Notes: a model not told the origin generated them from the letters alone. DNA of 64,000 nucleotides from Ascoidea asiatica (GCA_001600695.1 BCKQ01000008.1:186001-250000), one strand, 5' to 3'. Shown: positions 13,668 through 25,372, counted from the first letter of the stretch. Made by a program: numbers and translations.

Positions 13668-15008
13668 TGAAGTTTTATCATTTTCATTTAAAGATTGATT
13701 TAATTTTTTTGAAGAATATTTAGAAAAAGATTTAATTGAGAAATTTGAATTTTTATAAAAATTTAAATTGAAATCATTTAAGTATTTTAATTCTGAAGAT
13801 TCTTTTTCAAAAGAAATTGTTTCAATACTTTTAATTTCAATATTATCTATATTATTATTACTACTGTTTAGGTTTTCATTATTACTAATAATATCAATAT
13901 CTTGAATTTTGATTTGAGTTGGAGTTTGAATTAAGTTAGCATTATTATTGTTATTATTAATGGAATATATTTTATTTAAAAATTTTTCTAAATTTGATAA
14001 AAATTCTATTGAATTAATTAAATTATTTAAATTATTAAAAAGAATTAAATTTTTATTATTTAATAAAATTGATTGTAAATTTAATAATAATTTTGAATTT
14101 GAAATATTTGAATAATTATTAATATCAATTTTTAAATTATTTAAATTTGAATTAATAGTATTTGAATCATTTGATTTATTAATAATTTCTTGATTATTAT
14201 TATTATTATTAATATTGTCATTATTATTATCATTATTATTAATATTTAATATTAAAATTTTAGAATAATTTGATAAAGATAATAAAATTGCAAATAATTG
14301 AAAATAAATTGAAAGAATTGAGAAATTATTTGAATTTAATTTTGATAAATTTAATAAATTTTTAGATAATGAAGATAAATAATTAATTAAAATATCATTT
14401 GAGAAATTAAATAATTTTTGAATATTAATTTTTAAATTTTTAAATTTAAATTGATTAAAATTAATTAATTTTTTAAAATTATTTAAAAATAAAATAATTT
14501 TAAAAATTGAATTTAAAATTTTTTTTGAAATATAAAACCAATGATTTGTTGAAATTTTTAATAAATTAATATTTTGATTGAATAAAATATTATTATTTGA
14601 AAGATTTAAAAGAATTAGATTATATAAATTTAATAAATTTTCAATTGAATTTAAAAGATATAAGAATTGATTTGAATTAATGATTGAATTAAAAGAATAA
14701 AAAATTGAATTTGATATAAGGAATTTTGAAGATTTGGTAATAACTAATAATAATTCTAATTCATTTAAAGAAATTACAATATTATTATTTTTATTATTAT
14801 TATTTGAATTTGAATTTGAATTTGATGATGAATTGGTTAATGAATTTAATAAATTATTAATTAATTTATTATAATTTGAATAATTATCTTCATAATTTTT
14901 TGTTGAAATTGAAGATAAAGAAGATTTTGCAATTAGATATAAAGAATTGAATCTGATTGAATTCCAATTACTGGGTATATTTATTGGTAATGGATAATTT
15001 AAAGACAT
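7257..15008 (-). CDS. STT4: Phosphatidylinositol 4-kinase, STT4 / PI4K type III alpha
   Basis: The protein has 2583 residues. The C-terminal lipid-kinase domain is clear: catalytic loop DRHNGN at 2437-2442, metal-binding DFG at 2455-2457, then the activation loop and conserved C-terminal helices. A PIK helical domain precedes it. The enzyme makes PI4P from phosphatidylinositol at the plasma membrane, with Ypp1 and Efr3 as partners in known yeasts, and feeds Mss4 and the cell-integrity pathway. Saccharomyces cerevisiae Stt4 is about 1900 residues. The extra length is mostly in the first ~900 residues, which alternate hydrophobic helical segments with Asn/Asp/Ser runs, including a (TTA)n-encoded Asn run at 13618-13667. 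The reading frame is unbroken and the ATG at 15008 opens a plausible N-terminus. CTG codons occur at residues 1693, 1809, 1966 and 2100. Confidence 0.95.
13618..13667. repeat. (TTA)n microsatellite coding Asn in STT4
   Basis: About 16 uninterrupted TTA/ATT units encode a poly-Asn run in the N-terminal region of STT4, followed by Asp-rich residues. Length variation between strains would be expected. Confidence 0.9.
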
Positions 15009-15066
15009 TATTCAATCATTGATTATTTTGTTATTTATTTCTTCTTGATTGTTTCTTGATTGACTA

Positions 15067-15100
<34 letters not shown>
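15067..15100. repeat. (ATTG)n tetranucleotide repeat in the STT4 5' flank
   Basis: About eight ATTG units lie 60-90 bp upstream of the STT4 start codon, so probably in its 5' UTR or core promoter. Confidence 0.9.
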
Positions 15101-15522
15101 AGTAAATGTTTATTGAATGTTTATTGAATATTTAATAAATATTAAAAGAAAAGAAATGAAATTTCAAAATTGCAGTTTTTTATTTTGGATTTGTTTGGGC
15201 CGAATTCAGAACTTTGACAGAAAAAGGGGAAAGAATGAAAACGTTTGCATTAAACGCTGACAGAATGAGAGTGAATTGGAATATTATATTATATTATATT
15301 ATATTATATATATTATATTGAATAATATATTAATATATTATTGGTTTGTTATTCTTTATTGTTGAGGAACGAGAATACTTTAAAGGAATTTTGAATTTCA
15401 TGTTTTGGTGTAAAAATGCAGAAAAAATGGAAATTGAAACGCCTGATTTGAATGAGAAAGAGATTGAAAATGGATGAAGTATTCAATTAAAGATTGGAAT
15501 TTATATTTCAAAGGAGTCACTT

Positions 15523-15558
15523 ACAATTACAATTACAATTACAATTACAATTACAATC
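15523..15558. repeat. (ACAATT)6 hexanucleotide repeat
   Basis: Five exact ACAATT units and a sixth ending in C lie about 80 bp beyond the KGD2 stop codon. Confidence 0.9.
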
Positions 15559-15639
15559 TGACTTGAATTGGTTTGAGATGAGATGAGATGAAATGAAATC
15601 TATTCAATTAGTTTATATATTGTATATCTAAGATACTTA

Positions 15640-17085
15640 TTACATGAGTAACATTTTTGCAGGATCTTCAATTAATTCTTTAACAGTTCTTAAGAAAGTT
15701 ACAGCTTCTCTACCATCTAACATTCTATGATCATAAGTTAAAGCTATATACATCATTGGCCTACTAACAACTTGACCATTAACAACAACAGCTCTATCTT
15801 TAACACCATGTAAACCAAGAACAGCAGTTTGAGGCATATTAATAATTGGAGTACCATATAAAGAACCAAAAACTCCACCATTTGAGATTGTAAAAGTACC
15901 ACCAGTCATATCTTCTAAAGTTAATTTACCATCTCTTGCTTTTTTACCAATTTTTAAAATTTCATTTTCAATATTTAAAACAGATAAAGATTCTGAATTT
16001 CTTATAACTGGAGTTACAAGACCTTTTGGAGTTGCAACAGCAATTGAAATATCAACATAATCTCTATAAACCATTTCATTACCATCAATTGCACCATTAA
16101 CAGCAGGTATATCTTTCATTGCTAAAGTACAAGCTTTTGAAAATAAACCCATAAAACCAAATTTTATACCAGTTTTTTTAATAAATTCATCTTTATATAA
16201 TTTTCTTAATTTTAATACAGCACTCATATCAACTTCATTAAAAGTTGTTAAAGAAGCAGCAGTATTTTGACTTTCTTTTAATCTTTCTGCAATTCTTAAT
16301 CTCATTCTATTCATTTTAACTCTTGATTCAGATCTTGAAAATGGAATTGAAGGTTTTGAATCTTCAATGATTGGAGTTGCTTTTGGTGTTGCTTTAGGAG
16401 TTTGAACTGGAGTTGGAGTTGGAGTAGAAACTGGAGTTGAAGTTGGGGTTGGAGTTGGTGTAGATGTTGGAGCTGGTGCTGGAGTAGAAGATTCTTTTGG
16501 AGTTTCAGTTTCTTTTGGAGTTTCTTTTGGAGTTTCCTTTGGAGCTTCAGTTTCTTTTTTAGCTTCCTTTGGAGAATCTTTTGGAGCATCAGAAGGTTCA
16601 ATAACTAATAATTCATCACCAACATTAACAGTATCATCAGGTTGAAATTTAAATTCTTTAATAATACCAGAAATTGGAGAATTAACTTCAACATCAATTT
16701 TATCAGTTTCAATAGTTGCAATTAATTCATCTTGATTAACAAAATCACCAATTTCTTTAGAATATTCTTTTAAAGAACCTTCAGTAATTGATTCAGCCAT
16801 ATCTGGAACTTTAACAATAGTTGATTCAAATCTACATGATAAAAATTTATTTGAATTTATTATTTTATTATTTAAATTATATAATTTATTTGAATTTGAT
16901 AATAATAATAATGATGATGATGATGATGAATATGATGGAGATGTATGAAGTTTTCTTATATTAAGAATATTATTATTATTATTATTGTTATTTGATTTAT
17001 TTAAAGTAATTTTAATTAAATTTTTTTTTGAATTTAAATTTACAAATCTTTTAAAAGATTGATTACGAATATTATTTGAAAGCAT
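15640..17085 (-). CDS. KGD2: Dihydrolipoyl succinyltransferase, E2 of 2-oxoglutarate dehydrogenase
   Basis: The 481-residue protein transfers succinyl groups to CoA in the mitochondrial 2-oxoglutarate dehydrogenase complex of the TCA cycle. The first ~85 residues are basic and Ser/Asn-rich, as in a matrix-targeting sequence. A single lipoyl domain follows, with the lipoylated lysine K129 in [10 protein letters not shown] Pro/Thr/Glu-rich linker made of ETPK- and TPTP-like repeats comes next. The catalytic domain ends with H453 and D457 in the HRMLDG active site. There is no E3-binding domain, as is normal for this family and unlike pyruvate dehydrogenase E2. I chose the ATG at 17085. The frame is open further upstream but has no other ATG and runs into a GAATT repeat. 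Confidence 0.96.
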   Translation of the reverse strand: MLSNNIRNQSFKRFVNLNSKKNLIKITLNKSNNNNNNNNILNIRKLHTSPSYSSSSSSLLLLSNSNKLYNLNNKIINSNKFLSCRFESTIVKVPDMAESITEGSLKEYSKEIGDFVNQDELIATIETDKIDVEVNSPISGIIKEFKFQPDDTVNVGDELLVIEPSDAPKDSPKEAKKETEAPKETPKETPKETETPKESSTPAPAPTSTPTPTPTSTPVSTPTPTPVQTPKATPKATPIIEDSKPSIPFSRSESRVKMNRMRLRIAERLKESQNTAASLTTFNEVDMSAVLKLRKLYKDEFIKKTGIKFGFMGLFSKACTLAMKDIPAVNGAIDGNEMVYRDYVDISIAVATPKGLVTPVIRNSESLSVLNIENEILKIGKKARDGKLTLEDMTGGTFTISNGGVFGSLYGTPIINMPQTAVLGLHGVKDRAVVVNGQVVSRPMMYIALTYDHRMLDGREAVTFLRTVKELIEDPAKMLLM

Positions 17086-17120
17086 TTTGAAATATGATAT
17101 TGATAATGAAAGTTGTAATT

Positions 17121-17164
17121 GAATTGAATTGAATTGAATTGAATTGAATTGAATTGAATTGAAT
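17121..17164. repeat. (GAATT)8 pentanucleotide repeat in the KGD2 5' UTR
   Basis: Eight GAATT units lie 36-79 bp upstream of the KGD2 ATG, almost certainly within the transcribed leader or at the transcription start. Confidence 0.9.
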
Positions 17165-17538
17165 ATATTGAATGAATATAGATATATATAAATCAATTAA
17201 GAATATGAATTGAATATAAAAGAATATCAATGAAAAGATAAACTAATAATCTTATAATTAAATGATTAAATAATTGAATAATCTATTAGTTTATGTACTA
17301 TTGATATATTAGTATTGGTATTAGTATTAGATACAGTAGTGAGTGTAGTAGTGTAGTAGTAATACCAACAGTAAGAATAGAAGCCTGTTAACCACTTACT
17401 GCACTCATGAAATTGATTGATAATGTTTCAATGGTGATTTGAAGTGAAAAAAGACCGCGAAAGACGAAGAAGAAGAAGAAGAAGAAGAGAAAGAGAAGGG
17501 CGCAAAACCGACTGGACCGGCACTGGAGCCCATTACGA

Positions 17539-17546
17539 ACCAATCA
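17539..17546 (-). promoter_or_regulatory. Hap2/3/4/5-type CCAAT box upstream of KGD2
   Basis: On the KGD2 strand this reads TGATTGGT, an exact match to TNATTGGT, the consensus of the yeast CCAAT-binding Hap complex. It lies about 454 bp upstream of the KGD2 ATG. KGD2 is a known Hap target in Saccharomyces cerevisiae, so the site is plausible, though unproven. Confidence 0.5.
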
Positions 17547-17828
17547 CAGCGGGCGCAGAGACCGGAGCTGGAGGTGTGAGTGCTGGTTTTGCGTGCTTCG
17601 GGGCCGAGATTCGGGGACGCCGTGGTCGGATCTGCCCTCGTGTGCCCTCGTGTTGTCTCCTGATATTCCCTTTTGTGAGACATTTCGGGAAATCTCGGTT
17701 ATTTCCATGTTAGTACAAATTTCACCCTCGGAAATATACCAAATTTATTAAATATTTATTTATTTATTTATTAAATATTTATTTATTTACATGATATCTA
17801 TTTAGTTATTTATTTACCAAGTTAATTA

Positions 17829-18907
17829 TTAATCAGATAATGGAATTGTGAACATTTGATTACCTCTTTGAAGTTTTAAAGAATTAATATCAAAAGATAA
17901 TAAATTTTTATTTTTATTATAATTTAAATCTTTAATTAAATTTTTATTTAAATTTTCATTTAAATTTATTAAAGATTTATTTAAATTTTTTAAAATCTTT
18001 TCATTAATTAAAATATTTGAAGAATTTAAATCAATATAAGCTATTGAAATATGATAATTGAATTGATTTGAATTAAATTCATTAAAAGATTTTTTAAACA
18101 TTTTAATTTCATAATTTAATTTATTTATTTCAAATTCTAATTTATTTGAATTATTATTATTATTATTATTATTATTTAATTTAGAATTTAAATTTAATAA
18201 ATTATTATTAAAAATATTTAAAATTTCAATATTTAAATTATTTAAAATTAAATTTAATTTTTTATATAAATTTATTAATTCAATTTGATTTTTATTTAAT
18301 AATAAAGTTAAAAAAAATGAATTTTTATTTATATTTGAAAAAAATTTTAAATTTATATTATTATTTATATTATTATTTAAATTATTATATGAATTTAATA
18401 TTGAAATTTTAAAATTTTTAAAATTTTTAAAATTAGATTTTAAATTTAAATTTAAATCATTTAATAATTTAAAATTTATTGGTAAAGTTGGTGATAAAGA
18501 TAAATGTAATGGATTTATAATTGAATTTAAATTTTCATTATAATATAAAGGTTTAAATAAATTTAATTTAATATTATTTTCATTATTATTTAAATAACAT
18601 TTTATTATATCATCATTTATTTGATTATTAATATGATTATTAATATGATTATTAATATGATTATTAATATTATTATTAATATTATTATTATTATTATTAA
18701 ATGGAATTATAATTTTATTATTAACTTCATGAATTAAATTATCAAATAAATCTCTTTGAAATTTATTTGATTGTAATTGAATTGATAAAAATGAATGCCA
18801 AATACCAGATTTATGTGAAAACATTCTTTTTTTATTTAAATTATTTTTAATTCTTGGTTTTTTATAGAATTTATCAAATATTAATTCTGGAATTTCTGGT
18901 AATTTTC

Positions 18908-19004
<97 letters not shown>

Positions 19005-19103
19005 TGTATTTGTATTTGTATCAGCGTTTGTATCAGCGTTTGTATCAGCGTTTGTATCAGAGTTTGAATCAGTATCACTTGAGTAATTCAAGATATTATC
19101 CAT
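17829..19103 (-). CDS. USB1: U6 snRNA 3'-phosphodiesterase, Usb1/Mpn1 family
   Basis: The 424-residue protein carries two HxS motifs, H200-L-S202 (PLHLSLSPTLP) and H351-I-S353 (YHISIAYID), in the spacing of the 2H phosphodiesterase superfamily. The sequence around them (CYL.., KLPEIPEL..., SGIWHSFLSIQL) matches Usb1. The enzyme trims the oligo(U) tail of U6 snRNA and leaves a protected 3' end. An Asn run of about 31 residues, encoded by a pure AAT tract, and a four-fold DTNA/DTNT repeat sit between the start and the conserved region. Several more Asn runs interrupt the fold. Saccharomyces cerevisiae Usb1 is 290 residues, so about a third of this protein is low-complexity insertion. Confidence 0.85.
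18911..19003. repeat. Pure (ATT)n microsatellite, about 31 units, in USB1
   Basis: About 93 bp of uninterrupted TAT/ATT triplets encode a poly-Asn run on the - strand. It is the longest pure triplet tract in the window. Confidence 0.95.
19015..19062. repeat. Four 12-bp units TTTGTATCAGCG in USB1
   Basis: Three exact copies and one variant (ending AG instead of CG) encode a repeated Asp-Thr-Asn-Ala peptide at the N-terminus of USB1. Confidence 0.92.
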
Positions 19104-19160
19104 TCTTATATGATATCATATCATACCATGTTGGTACTCTTCTGGTTATTGTTCTCGATG

Positions 19161-19197
19161 TTCTTCTTCTTCTTCTTCTTCTTCTTCTTCTTCTTCA
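19161..19197. repeat. (TTC)12 triplet tract
   Basis: A pyrimidine triplet tract about 60-95 bp upstream of the USB1 start codon, on the far side of its ATG and so non-coding. Confidence 0.9.
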
Positions 19198-19422
19198 ACT
19201 TCTTCTTGTTGTTGTTCTTCTTCTGATTGAATGAAATCTCAAAATTGTTTCGAGTTTGTTTAAAAAGAGAAAAGAGAAAAGGAAGAAAATGAGAATAGAA
19301 GCAGAACCAGTGTCGTGGTTTCAGTCACACACCTGATCCAATTTCAACTCACCAGCGAGACCAGAACTCTGGGACTGCTTGTTTGAGCAATGAACGTGCG
19401 GAAGAATCGGCTACTCCAACAA

Positions 19423-19446
19423 GGAACTCAGGAACTCAGGAACTCA
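19423..19446. repeat. Three tandem GGAACTCA octamers
   Basis: Three exact copies of the octamer GGAACTCA are followed by a GAGAGAAA-type purine repeat to about 19485, inside the GC-richer island. Confidence 0.9.
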
Positions 19447-19981
19447 GGGAAGCAAGAGAGAAAGAGAGAAAGAGAGAAAGAAAGTAACGCCATCAACATC
19501 ACTCACTCAGAAACAAACCATAAATTTGTCTTGCTTTCATCGCTGGCTTTGCAAATGGAGCAATTTCAGCAATGAAAGTGAAAGTGAAATTGAAATTGAA
19601 ATTGAAATTGAAGTGAAATCTTCGTTTGTTTGCTCATTCTGCTGATTACGTAACCGGTCATTTCCTTACAATTCTCTTGTTTTCTTCTTGTTTTCTTCTA
19701 ACTCCGGTCAAATCGCATATGAAAATGGCAATAAAAATAAATCTGTAATTAATAAATTAATGAATATTCTTATAAATCAAATAATTTCCTCATTTATTCT
19801 TAATATTCTTATTACTTTACTATTCTTTTTGTCTTATCTTCTTTTTCCTTGATTATATATTTATTATAACATAATATATTTTATTATTCTCAATCAATCA
19901 ATTACTAAATCAATTACTAAATCAATTAATCAATCAAGTACTCAATTAATCAATTAAATAAAGAAACAAATAATATATAAA

Positions 19982-20488
19982 ATGGAATTATTGAATATTA
20001 TATTTCGTGGACTAAATTTTATTTGGTATGTTATTAGTCTTGGTTTATCAGGTTCATTAATTGCAACTCAAGATTCAACACATTCAAGAGTTAATATTGC
20101 AATTTTTGCTTCTATTTGGGGACTTTTATTTTCTTCAATTCTTGGAATTATAGCAAATTTTATACCTTTTTTAAATATACCTTTAATTTCAGTTCCTTTA
20201 GATTTTTTAAATTTAATTTTCACATTTTCTGCTTCAACTGCTTTAGCTGTTGGTGTTAGAACTCATTCATGTTCAAATCAATCTTATCTTAATTCTAATT
20301 CAATTCTTGAAGGTTCTGAATCAAGATGTAGAAAATCTCAAGCAACTATAATTTTCTTATATTTTGCTTTTTTTACAAGTTTATTTTTATTTGCAATTGC
20401 TCTTAAAAATTTTATAACTGATGGTGCTTTTGGTTTAAAAAAATCTTCAAAATCAAAATCTGGTATTCCTTCAATGCAACAAGTTTAA
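19982..20488 (+). CDS. NCE102: Nce102-like eisosome / MCC tetraspan membrane protein
   Basis: The 168-residue MARVEL-type protein has four predicted membrane spans, at about residues 9-27, 38-62, 66-92 and 119-143. Length, span spacing and the sequence LSGSLIATQD...NIAIFASIWGL and RCRKSQA before the last span match the Nce102/Fhn1 family. In yeast Nce102 sits in the plasma-membrane compartment of Can1 (MCC), senses sphingolipids, and is needed for eisosome assembly. The tail is short and Lys/Ser-rich (KKSSKSKS). The ATG at 19982 follows an AT-rich leader. Confidence 0.92.
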   Translation: MELLNIIFRGLNFIWYVISLGLSGSLIATQDSTHSRVNIAIFASIWGLLFSSILGIIANFIPFLNIPLISVPLDFLNLIFTFSASTALAVGVRTHSCSNQSYLNSNSILEGSESRCRKSQATIIFLYFAFFTSLFLFAIALKNFITDGAFGLKKSSKSKSGIPSMQQV

Positions 20489-20875
20489 TATTTCTACTAT
20501 TTAAATCATGATCAATTAATAATTCTATTCTATTTATTTCAATTAACTTCTTTTCTATCGCCATTATTAAAATATTTCATAAATTGTTTATTTTAATATC
20601 TGCGTTTCTTGTTTTATAATAATTTACTATTTACTCTATTATTTACTTACTTACTTATTTACTTACTTATTTACTATTTACTATTTAATACTTTAATACT
20701 TTAATACTTATGTTTATGTTTATGTTTATGTTTGTCTGAATTACTCCATGGAGCAAACCCCTTGTTGTAGACCTCTAAAGTAGACCTCTAAAGTAAACCC
20801 CCTTAAAAGCAACCTTCCCCTTACGTACAACGTGACATGCACAACTCCATTTAAACGGATCTTATTTTTCCTCTT

Positions 20876-20883
20876 TCACGTGA
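20876..20883. promoter_or_regulatory. Cbf1-type E-box TCACGTGA upstream of CTR9
   Basis: This exact 8-bp palindrome matches the Cbf1/CDEI consensus RTCACRTG and lies about 240 bp upstream of the CTR9 ATG. Confidence 0.5.
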
Positions 20884-20975
20884 CTTTTCCTTTTTTCTTT
20901 TCTTTCCTGATGAAATCGCCAAATTTCAAATAAAAAACACATTAACCGCCGATAGAATTATTATAAGCAATATAC

Positions 20976-20978
20976 AAA

Positions 20979-21017
<39 letters not shown>

Positions 21018-21018
21018 A
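20976..21018. repeat. (AAAT)n tetranucleotide repeat
   Basis: About ten AAAT units lie 100-145 bp upstream of the CTR9 start codon. This is typical A/T-rich core promoter sequence, but unusually regular. Confidence 0.9.
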
Positions 21019-21119
21019 CCTTTATTTATACTAATCTATGATAACAATAACAATAATAATAACAACTAAATGAGATAAGAAGAGAAGAGATAAGAATATA
21101 TCAAATTCAAAGATAAAGA

Positions 21120-22203
21120 ATGTCTAATTCATCAAATAATTATTCAAATCATTCAAATTCTTTAAATTTTTATATTGAAAAAATTAAAAAAATTGAATTA
21201 AAAAATAATATTCAATTTTTATATCCAACTCAATTAAGTATTCCAATAGAAAATGGTGAAGAATTAATTGATATAAAATTAGATGAAAATTTAAATGATT
21301 CAAATGAAATTTGTGATTTATTAAAAAATGAAAATAGTGATATAAAATATTGGTTAATAATTTCAATTGCATTCTCAAATCAATATAAATTAAATCATGC
21401 AATTAATATTATAAAAATTGGTTTAAATTTTTTAAATAATAAAGAAAAAAATTTAAATAAAAATTTAGAATTAAAAAAATTACCATTAATTGAATTATTA
21501 ATTTGGTTATATATTAAAAAATCAAGAAATTGTAATGATATAATTTTAAAAAAAAATTTTTTACAATTAGCTGATAAATTAATTGCAAAATTATCAACAA
21601 ATTCTGTACCAAGATTACCAACAATTTTAGCAAGATCAATAATTAATTTAGAAAATAATGATTTAGATTCTTCATTATCTGCTTTTAATAATATTAATTT
21701 AATTTCAAATAATTCTAATACTATTACTACAAATTCTAAAAATAATTTAATAAATAATAATAATAATAATAATTTAAATTTAAATTTAAATTCAAATTCA
21801 AATAAAAATTTATTCACTTTAATGGGTAAAGCAAATATTTATTTTATGAAAAAAAATTATAATCAATCTTTAAAAATTTATCAAAATGTTTTAATTTTAA
21901 ATCCAATTTTTAATCCAGATCCAAGAATTGGTATTGGTTTATCTGCTTGGTTTCTTAATGATAAAATTTTTGCAAAAAAATCTTGGGAAAGATCTTTAGA
22001 ATTATATCCAAATAATTTAATTTCAAATATTTTAATTTTAATTTTAAAATTTAATGAAATTTTTAATAATTCTTTAACTGATTTAAATTTTAAAAAAAAT
22101 TATAATTTAATTATTTTAAAAGTTTATCAATTATATAATCAACATCAATTACAATCAAATATTATTAATAATGATATTAATATTAATTTTAATATAGATA
22201 ATG

Positions 22204-22240
<37 letters not shown>

Positions 22241-22718
22241 TATTATTGAAGATAAAAATTCAAATATTAATAATCATCAAAATCCAGTAATAATTTTAAT
22301 TTTAATTTCTTATTTATATTCAATTAAAAATTATAAATTATGTGAATTTTTAATAAAAAATTTTTTAAATAAAATTAATAAAAATTTAATTTTACCAGAA
22401 ATTTTATCTGATTTAAATTTTTGGTTAGGTAGAATTTATTTAATTAAAAAAGATTATTCAAATTCTTTAAAATCTTTTCAAATTTCTTTAAATTTAAATA
22501 ATGATAATTTATATTCAAAAATTGCTATAAGTCAATTACAATTAAATAAAAAAAATTTTGAAGAATCAATTTTAACTTTTGAAAATTTAATTAAATTAAA
22601 TTCAAATTCTATTGAATTAAATTTATTCTTAGGTTTATTATATTCTGAAAAATCTGATAGTTTATTAAATTCAATTAAAAATTTTAATCCAAATCAAATT
22701 TTAAATAATAATAATAAC

Positions 22719-22776
<58 letters not shown>

Positions 22777-25115
22777 TTAATAGTGATAATATTATAAATA
22801 ATAATAATAATTTAAAAATTCAATATGAAAATTGTTTAAAAAATTCAAATATTTATCTTGAAAAATATATTAGATTATGTAAAAAATTAAATGAATTACC
22901 AATTTTAAATTCTTATTTAACTTTAAGTAAAAATTATGAAAATAAAGATATTTCAAAATCTTTAAATTATTTACAAAATGCAATGGAATTAATTAAATTT
23001 TTAAATAATAATGATGCAAAAAAAATTCCAAGTGAAATTTTAAATAATATTGGTGTATTTCATTATTTAAAAGGTAATGTTGATTCTGCTAAAACTTTTT
23101 TTAAATTATCTTTATCAAATAATGATAATGATAATAATAATGATAATGGAAATGAAACTAGTTCAGATAATAATTTAGTAAAAGAAAAAGATATTACAAT
23201 TCGTTATAATATTACAAGAGCAAATGATAGTAGTATTGATTTCTTAAATGATGATTTTAATAATATTTCTGAAAAAGTTTTTCATGTTGTTAAATATTAT
23301 GATGATTTATTAATTAATTGTCCAAATTATACTTATGCAAAATTAAGAAAATTTTATTTATTATCAATGGATCAAAAATTTATTTCAAATGAAAAAAATT
23401 TAGAAAATTTAGAAAATGAAATCAATCAATTAGTTTATTCAAATTTTAATAAAAAAAATTTAGAAATTAGAGCATTTTATGGTTGGTTTTTAAAAAAATT
23501 TAATAAAAAATTAATAATTTTTAAAAAATCAATTAAAAATTCAGATAATCCAGAAACTTCTTTATATATAGAAACTTTAGCAAAATATGATTCTCATGAT
23601 TGTTATTCATTAATTTCTTTAGGTAATATTTACCTTTCATTAGCAAGAGAATTTAAATGTAAAAATAGACATGATGAAGCTAAAAAAAATAATTATTATA
23701 TTAGATCAACACAATTTTATCAAAAAGTTTTAACATTAGATCCAAATAATTTATTTGCAGCTCAAGGTATTGCAATAATTTTTGCAGAATTACAACAACC
23801 TGAATTATCTTTAGAAATTTTTAGAAAAATTAGAGATTCATTAAATGATGTTTCAATATTTATTAATTTAGGTCATGTTTTAATTGATGTTAAACAATAT
23901 TCAAAAGCAATTGAATGTTATGAATTAGCTTTGAAAAGATTTAATGGTGATGAAAATTTTATTAAAGATCCAAAGATTTTTATATTATTAGGTAGAGCAT
24001 GGTATGCTCGTGGTATGGGAGATCAATCATTTACAAGTTTAAATACAGCTTTAGAATATTCAAAAAAGGCTTTGAATATTGCAATTAAACAAGAAATTTC
24101 ATTAATGATACCATCATTAAAATTTAATATTGCATTTTTACAATTTCAAATTGCAGAATTTGTTAAAAAATTATCAAATAGTAAAAGAACTTCAGAAGAT
24201 ATTAAAATTGCAATTAAAGATTTGGAAGAAGGTATTAAAACTTTAGAAATTTTATCAAAAGAAAAATATTCACCATTTTCTTCAACAAATCTTGAACAAA
24301 GAGCTGCTATGGGTAATAATACAATCAAAATTCAATTAAATAATGCATTGAATGACCAATTATTATATGAAAAGAAATTTAATGATAAAATTGAGCAAGG
24401 TATGGAACAAAGAAGAATTGAAAAAGAATCAATTGAAAAAGAGAAAAAGAAAAGAGAAAAAGAAGAAGAAGAAATTCAAAAGAAAATTACAGAAGAAAGA
24501 GAAAAATTAACAAAACAAGCACTTGAATGGAAAGAACAAATGATTAAAGAAGCTGAAGAAGTTGAATTACTGAAAAAGAAAAAAGATGACGAAGATTTTG
24601 TTGAATCTGATTTGGAAAATAATGATAATAATGATAATAATAGTTATGATGAAAATGATGATGAAAATAAAGATGAATTCAAAGATGAAAATAGAGAGGA
24701 AAATGGAGATGAAAATAAAGATGAAAATAAAAATATTGATAATAATACTAAAGGTAAAAAAAGAAGGAGTAATAAAAAAAATGAAAATGGAACTAATAAT
24801 AAAAGAGTTAAAAGATCAAAAGAAGATAAAGAAAAATTCAGTAGAAAGAAGAAATCCGATAAATCTAGTGAGTTTATTGAAGATAGTGATGAAGAAGCAG
24901 ATTATGAAGGTGTTTATGAAGCCAAAGCCCCTATTAAAAGAATAATTGAAGATGATGAGGAAGAAGATGGAGTTATACAAAGTACAATTCCTCTGAGTAT
25001 TGAAGGCAAAGATGAAAATCTTGAAGATCGTGCAATTAAGAAAGAATATGTCACGAAAAGAAAAGAAGAAGACGAGGATATTGAATTAGAATCTGAAATT
25101 GAAGAAGACGCTTAA
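21120..25115 (+). CDS. CTR9: Paf1 complex subunit Ctr9, TPR scaffold
   Basis: The protein has 1331 residues. Tetratricopeptide repeats fill residues ~60-1080, for example GKANIYFMKKNYNQSLKIYQ, FWLGRIYLIKKDYSNSLKSF and NLGHVLIDVKQYSKAIECYE. A long charged coiled coil follows (about 1090-1170), then a very acidic and basic tail rich in DEN and KKRR. This architecture is that of Ctr9, the main scaffold of the Paf1 complex, which travels with RNA polymerase II and supports H2B ubiquitylation and H3K4 methylation. Saccharomyces cerevisiae Ctr9 is 1077 residues. The difference is mostly Asn runs in TPR loops, at 22203-22238 and 22708-22775 on the DNA. The frame is intact throughout. Confidence 0.93.
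22708..22775. repeat. (AAT)n tract coding Asn in CTR9
   Basis: About 22 AAT units, with one AAC near the left end, lie in a loop between two TPR motifs. A shorter AAT tract is at 22203-22238. Confidence 0.92.
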
Positions 25116-25372
25116 GATAGATAATAAATGAATGCTGATTAATTATCTATTTATTTATTTGTAAAATAGTTAAGAAAGAATAAAGTTATTTATATATATA
25201 TATATTTTTTTTTATATAAGAGAATTAAACAATTTTGAATACATTATTAAATTAATTGAAAAATGAAAAAAACGAATGTAAAACGTAAACAGAAAAAATA
25301 AATGAAATTAGATATGAAAATTAAATTAAATTAAACTAAAAATAAATAAAAAAAACTAAAGATAAATGAATT

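Larger units (their letters stand above)
15009..15639. other. STT4 promoter and KGD2 3' region, rich in short tandem repeats
   Basis: This interval holds the STT4 promoter (right to left) and the KGD2 3' UTR. It contains several unrelated short tandem repeats: ATTG units at 15067-15100, ATATT units around 15281-15309, ACAATT hexamers at 15523-15558, and GAGAT/GAAAT units near 15575-15600. A slightly GC-richer block lies around 15185-15270. Confidence 0.7.
17086..17828. other. KGD2 promoter with GC-rich island
   Basis: This is the KGD2 promoter, bounded by the USB1 stop codon. Its centre (about 17450-17700) is strikingly GC-rich for this genome, with a purine-rich GAAGAA tract, many CGG/CCG trinucleotides and two CCCTCGTGT repeats. 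It contains a Hap-type CCAAT box. The right end (17740-17820) is a TTTA-type AT repeat. Confidence 0.7.
19104..19981. other. Divergent USB1 / NCE102 promoter region with GC-richer island
   Basis: Both flanking genes start here and run outward. The interval contains a TTC triplet tract (19161-19197), a GC-richer island at about 19290-19560 with GGAACTCA x3 (19423-19446) and GAGAGAAA repeats, then GTGAAA/ATTGAA repeats (about 19573-19617) and an AT-rich NCE102 proximal promoter. I see no gene in it. Confidence 0.7.
20489..21119. other. NCE102 3' region and CTR9 promoter
   Basis: The interval begins with NCE102 3' UTR. Repeats follow: TTTAC-type units (about 20626-20690), TTATGT x4 (about 20709-20733), and a 13-bp direct repeat GTAGACCTCTAAA (about 20768-20793). 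A GC-richer block reaches an exact TCACGTGA E-box at 20876-20883. The proximal promoter of CTR9 contains an AAAT tetranucleotide repeat. I see no gene in it. Confidence 0.7.

Noticed and set aside
17086-17196. N-terminal extension of KGD2 by 37 residues
   Set aside because: The frame is open, but its only possible start is TTG, and it encodes the GAATT repeat. The ATG at 17085 gives a good mitochondrial leader.
18854-19234. 126-codon Tyr-rich ORF opposite USB1
   Set aside because: It is the antisense reading of the AAT tract and 12-bp repeat in USB1, not an independent gene.
24586-24945. 119-codon Met/Lys-rich ORF inside CTR9
   Set aside because: A frame-shifted reading of the acidic CTR9 tail; the CTR9 frame is intact and conserved.
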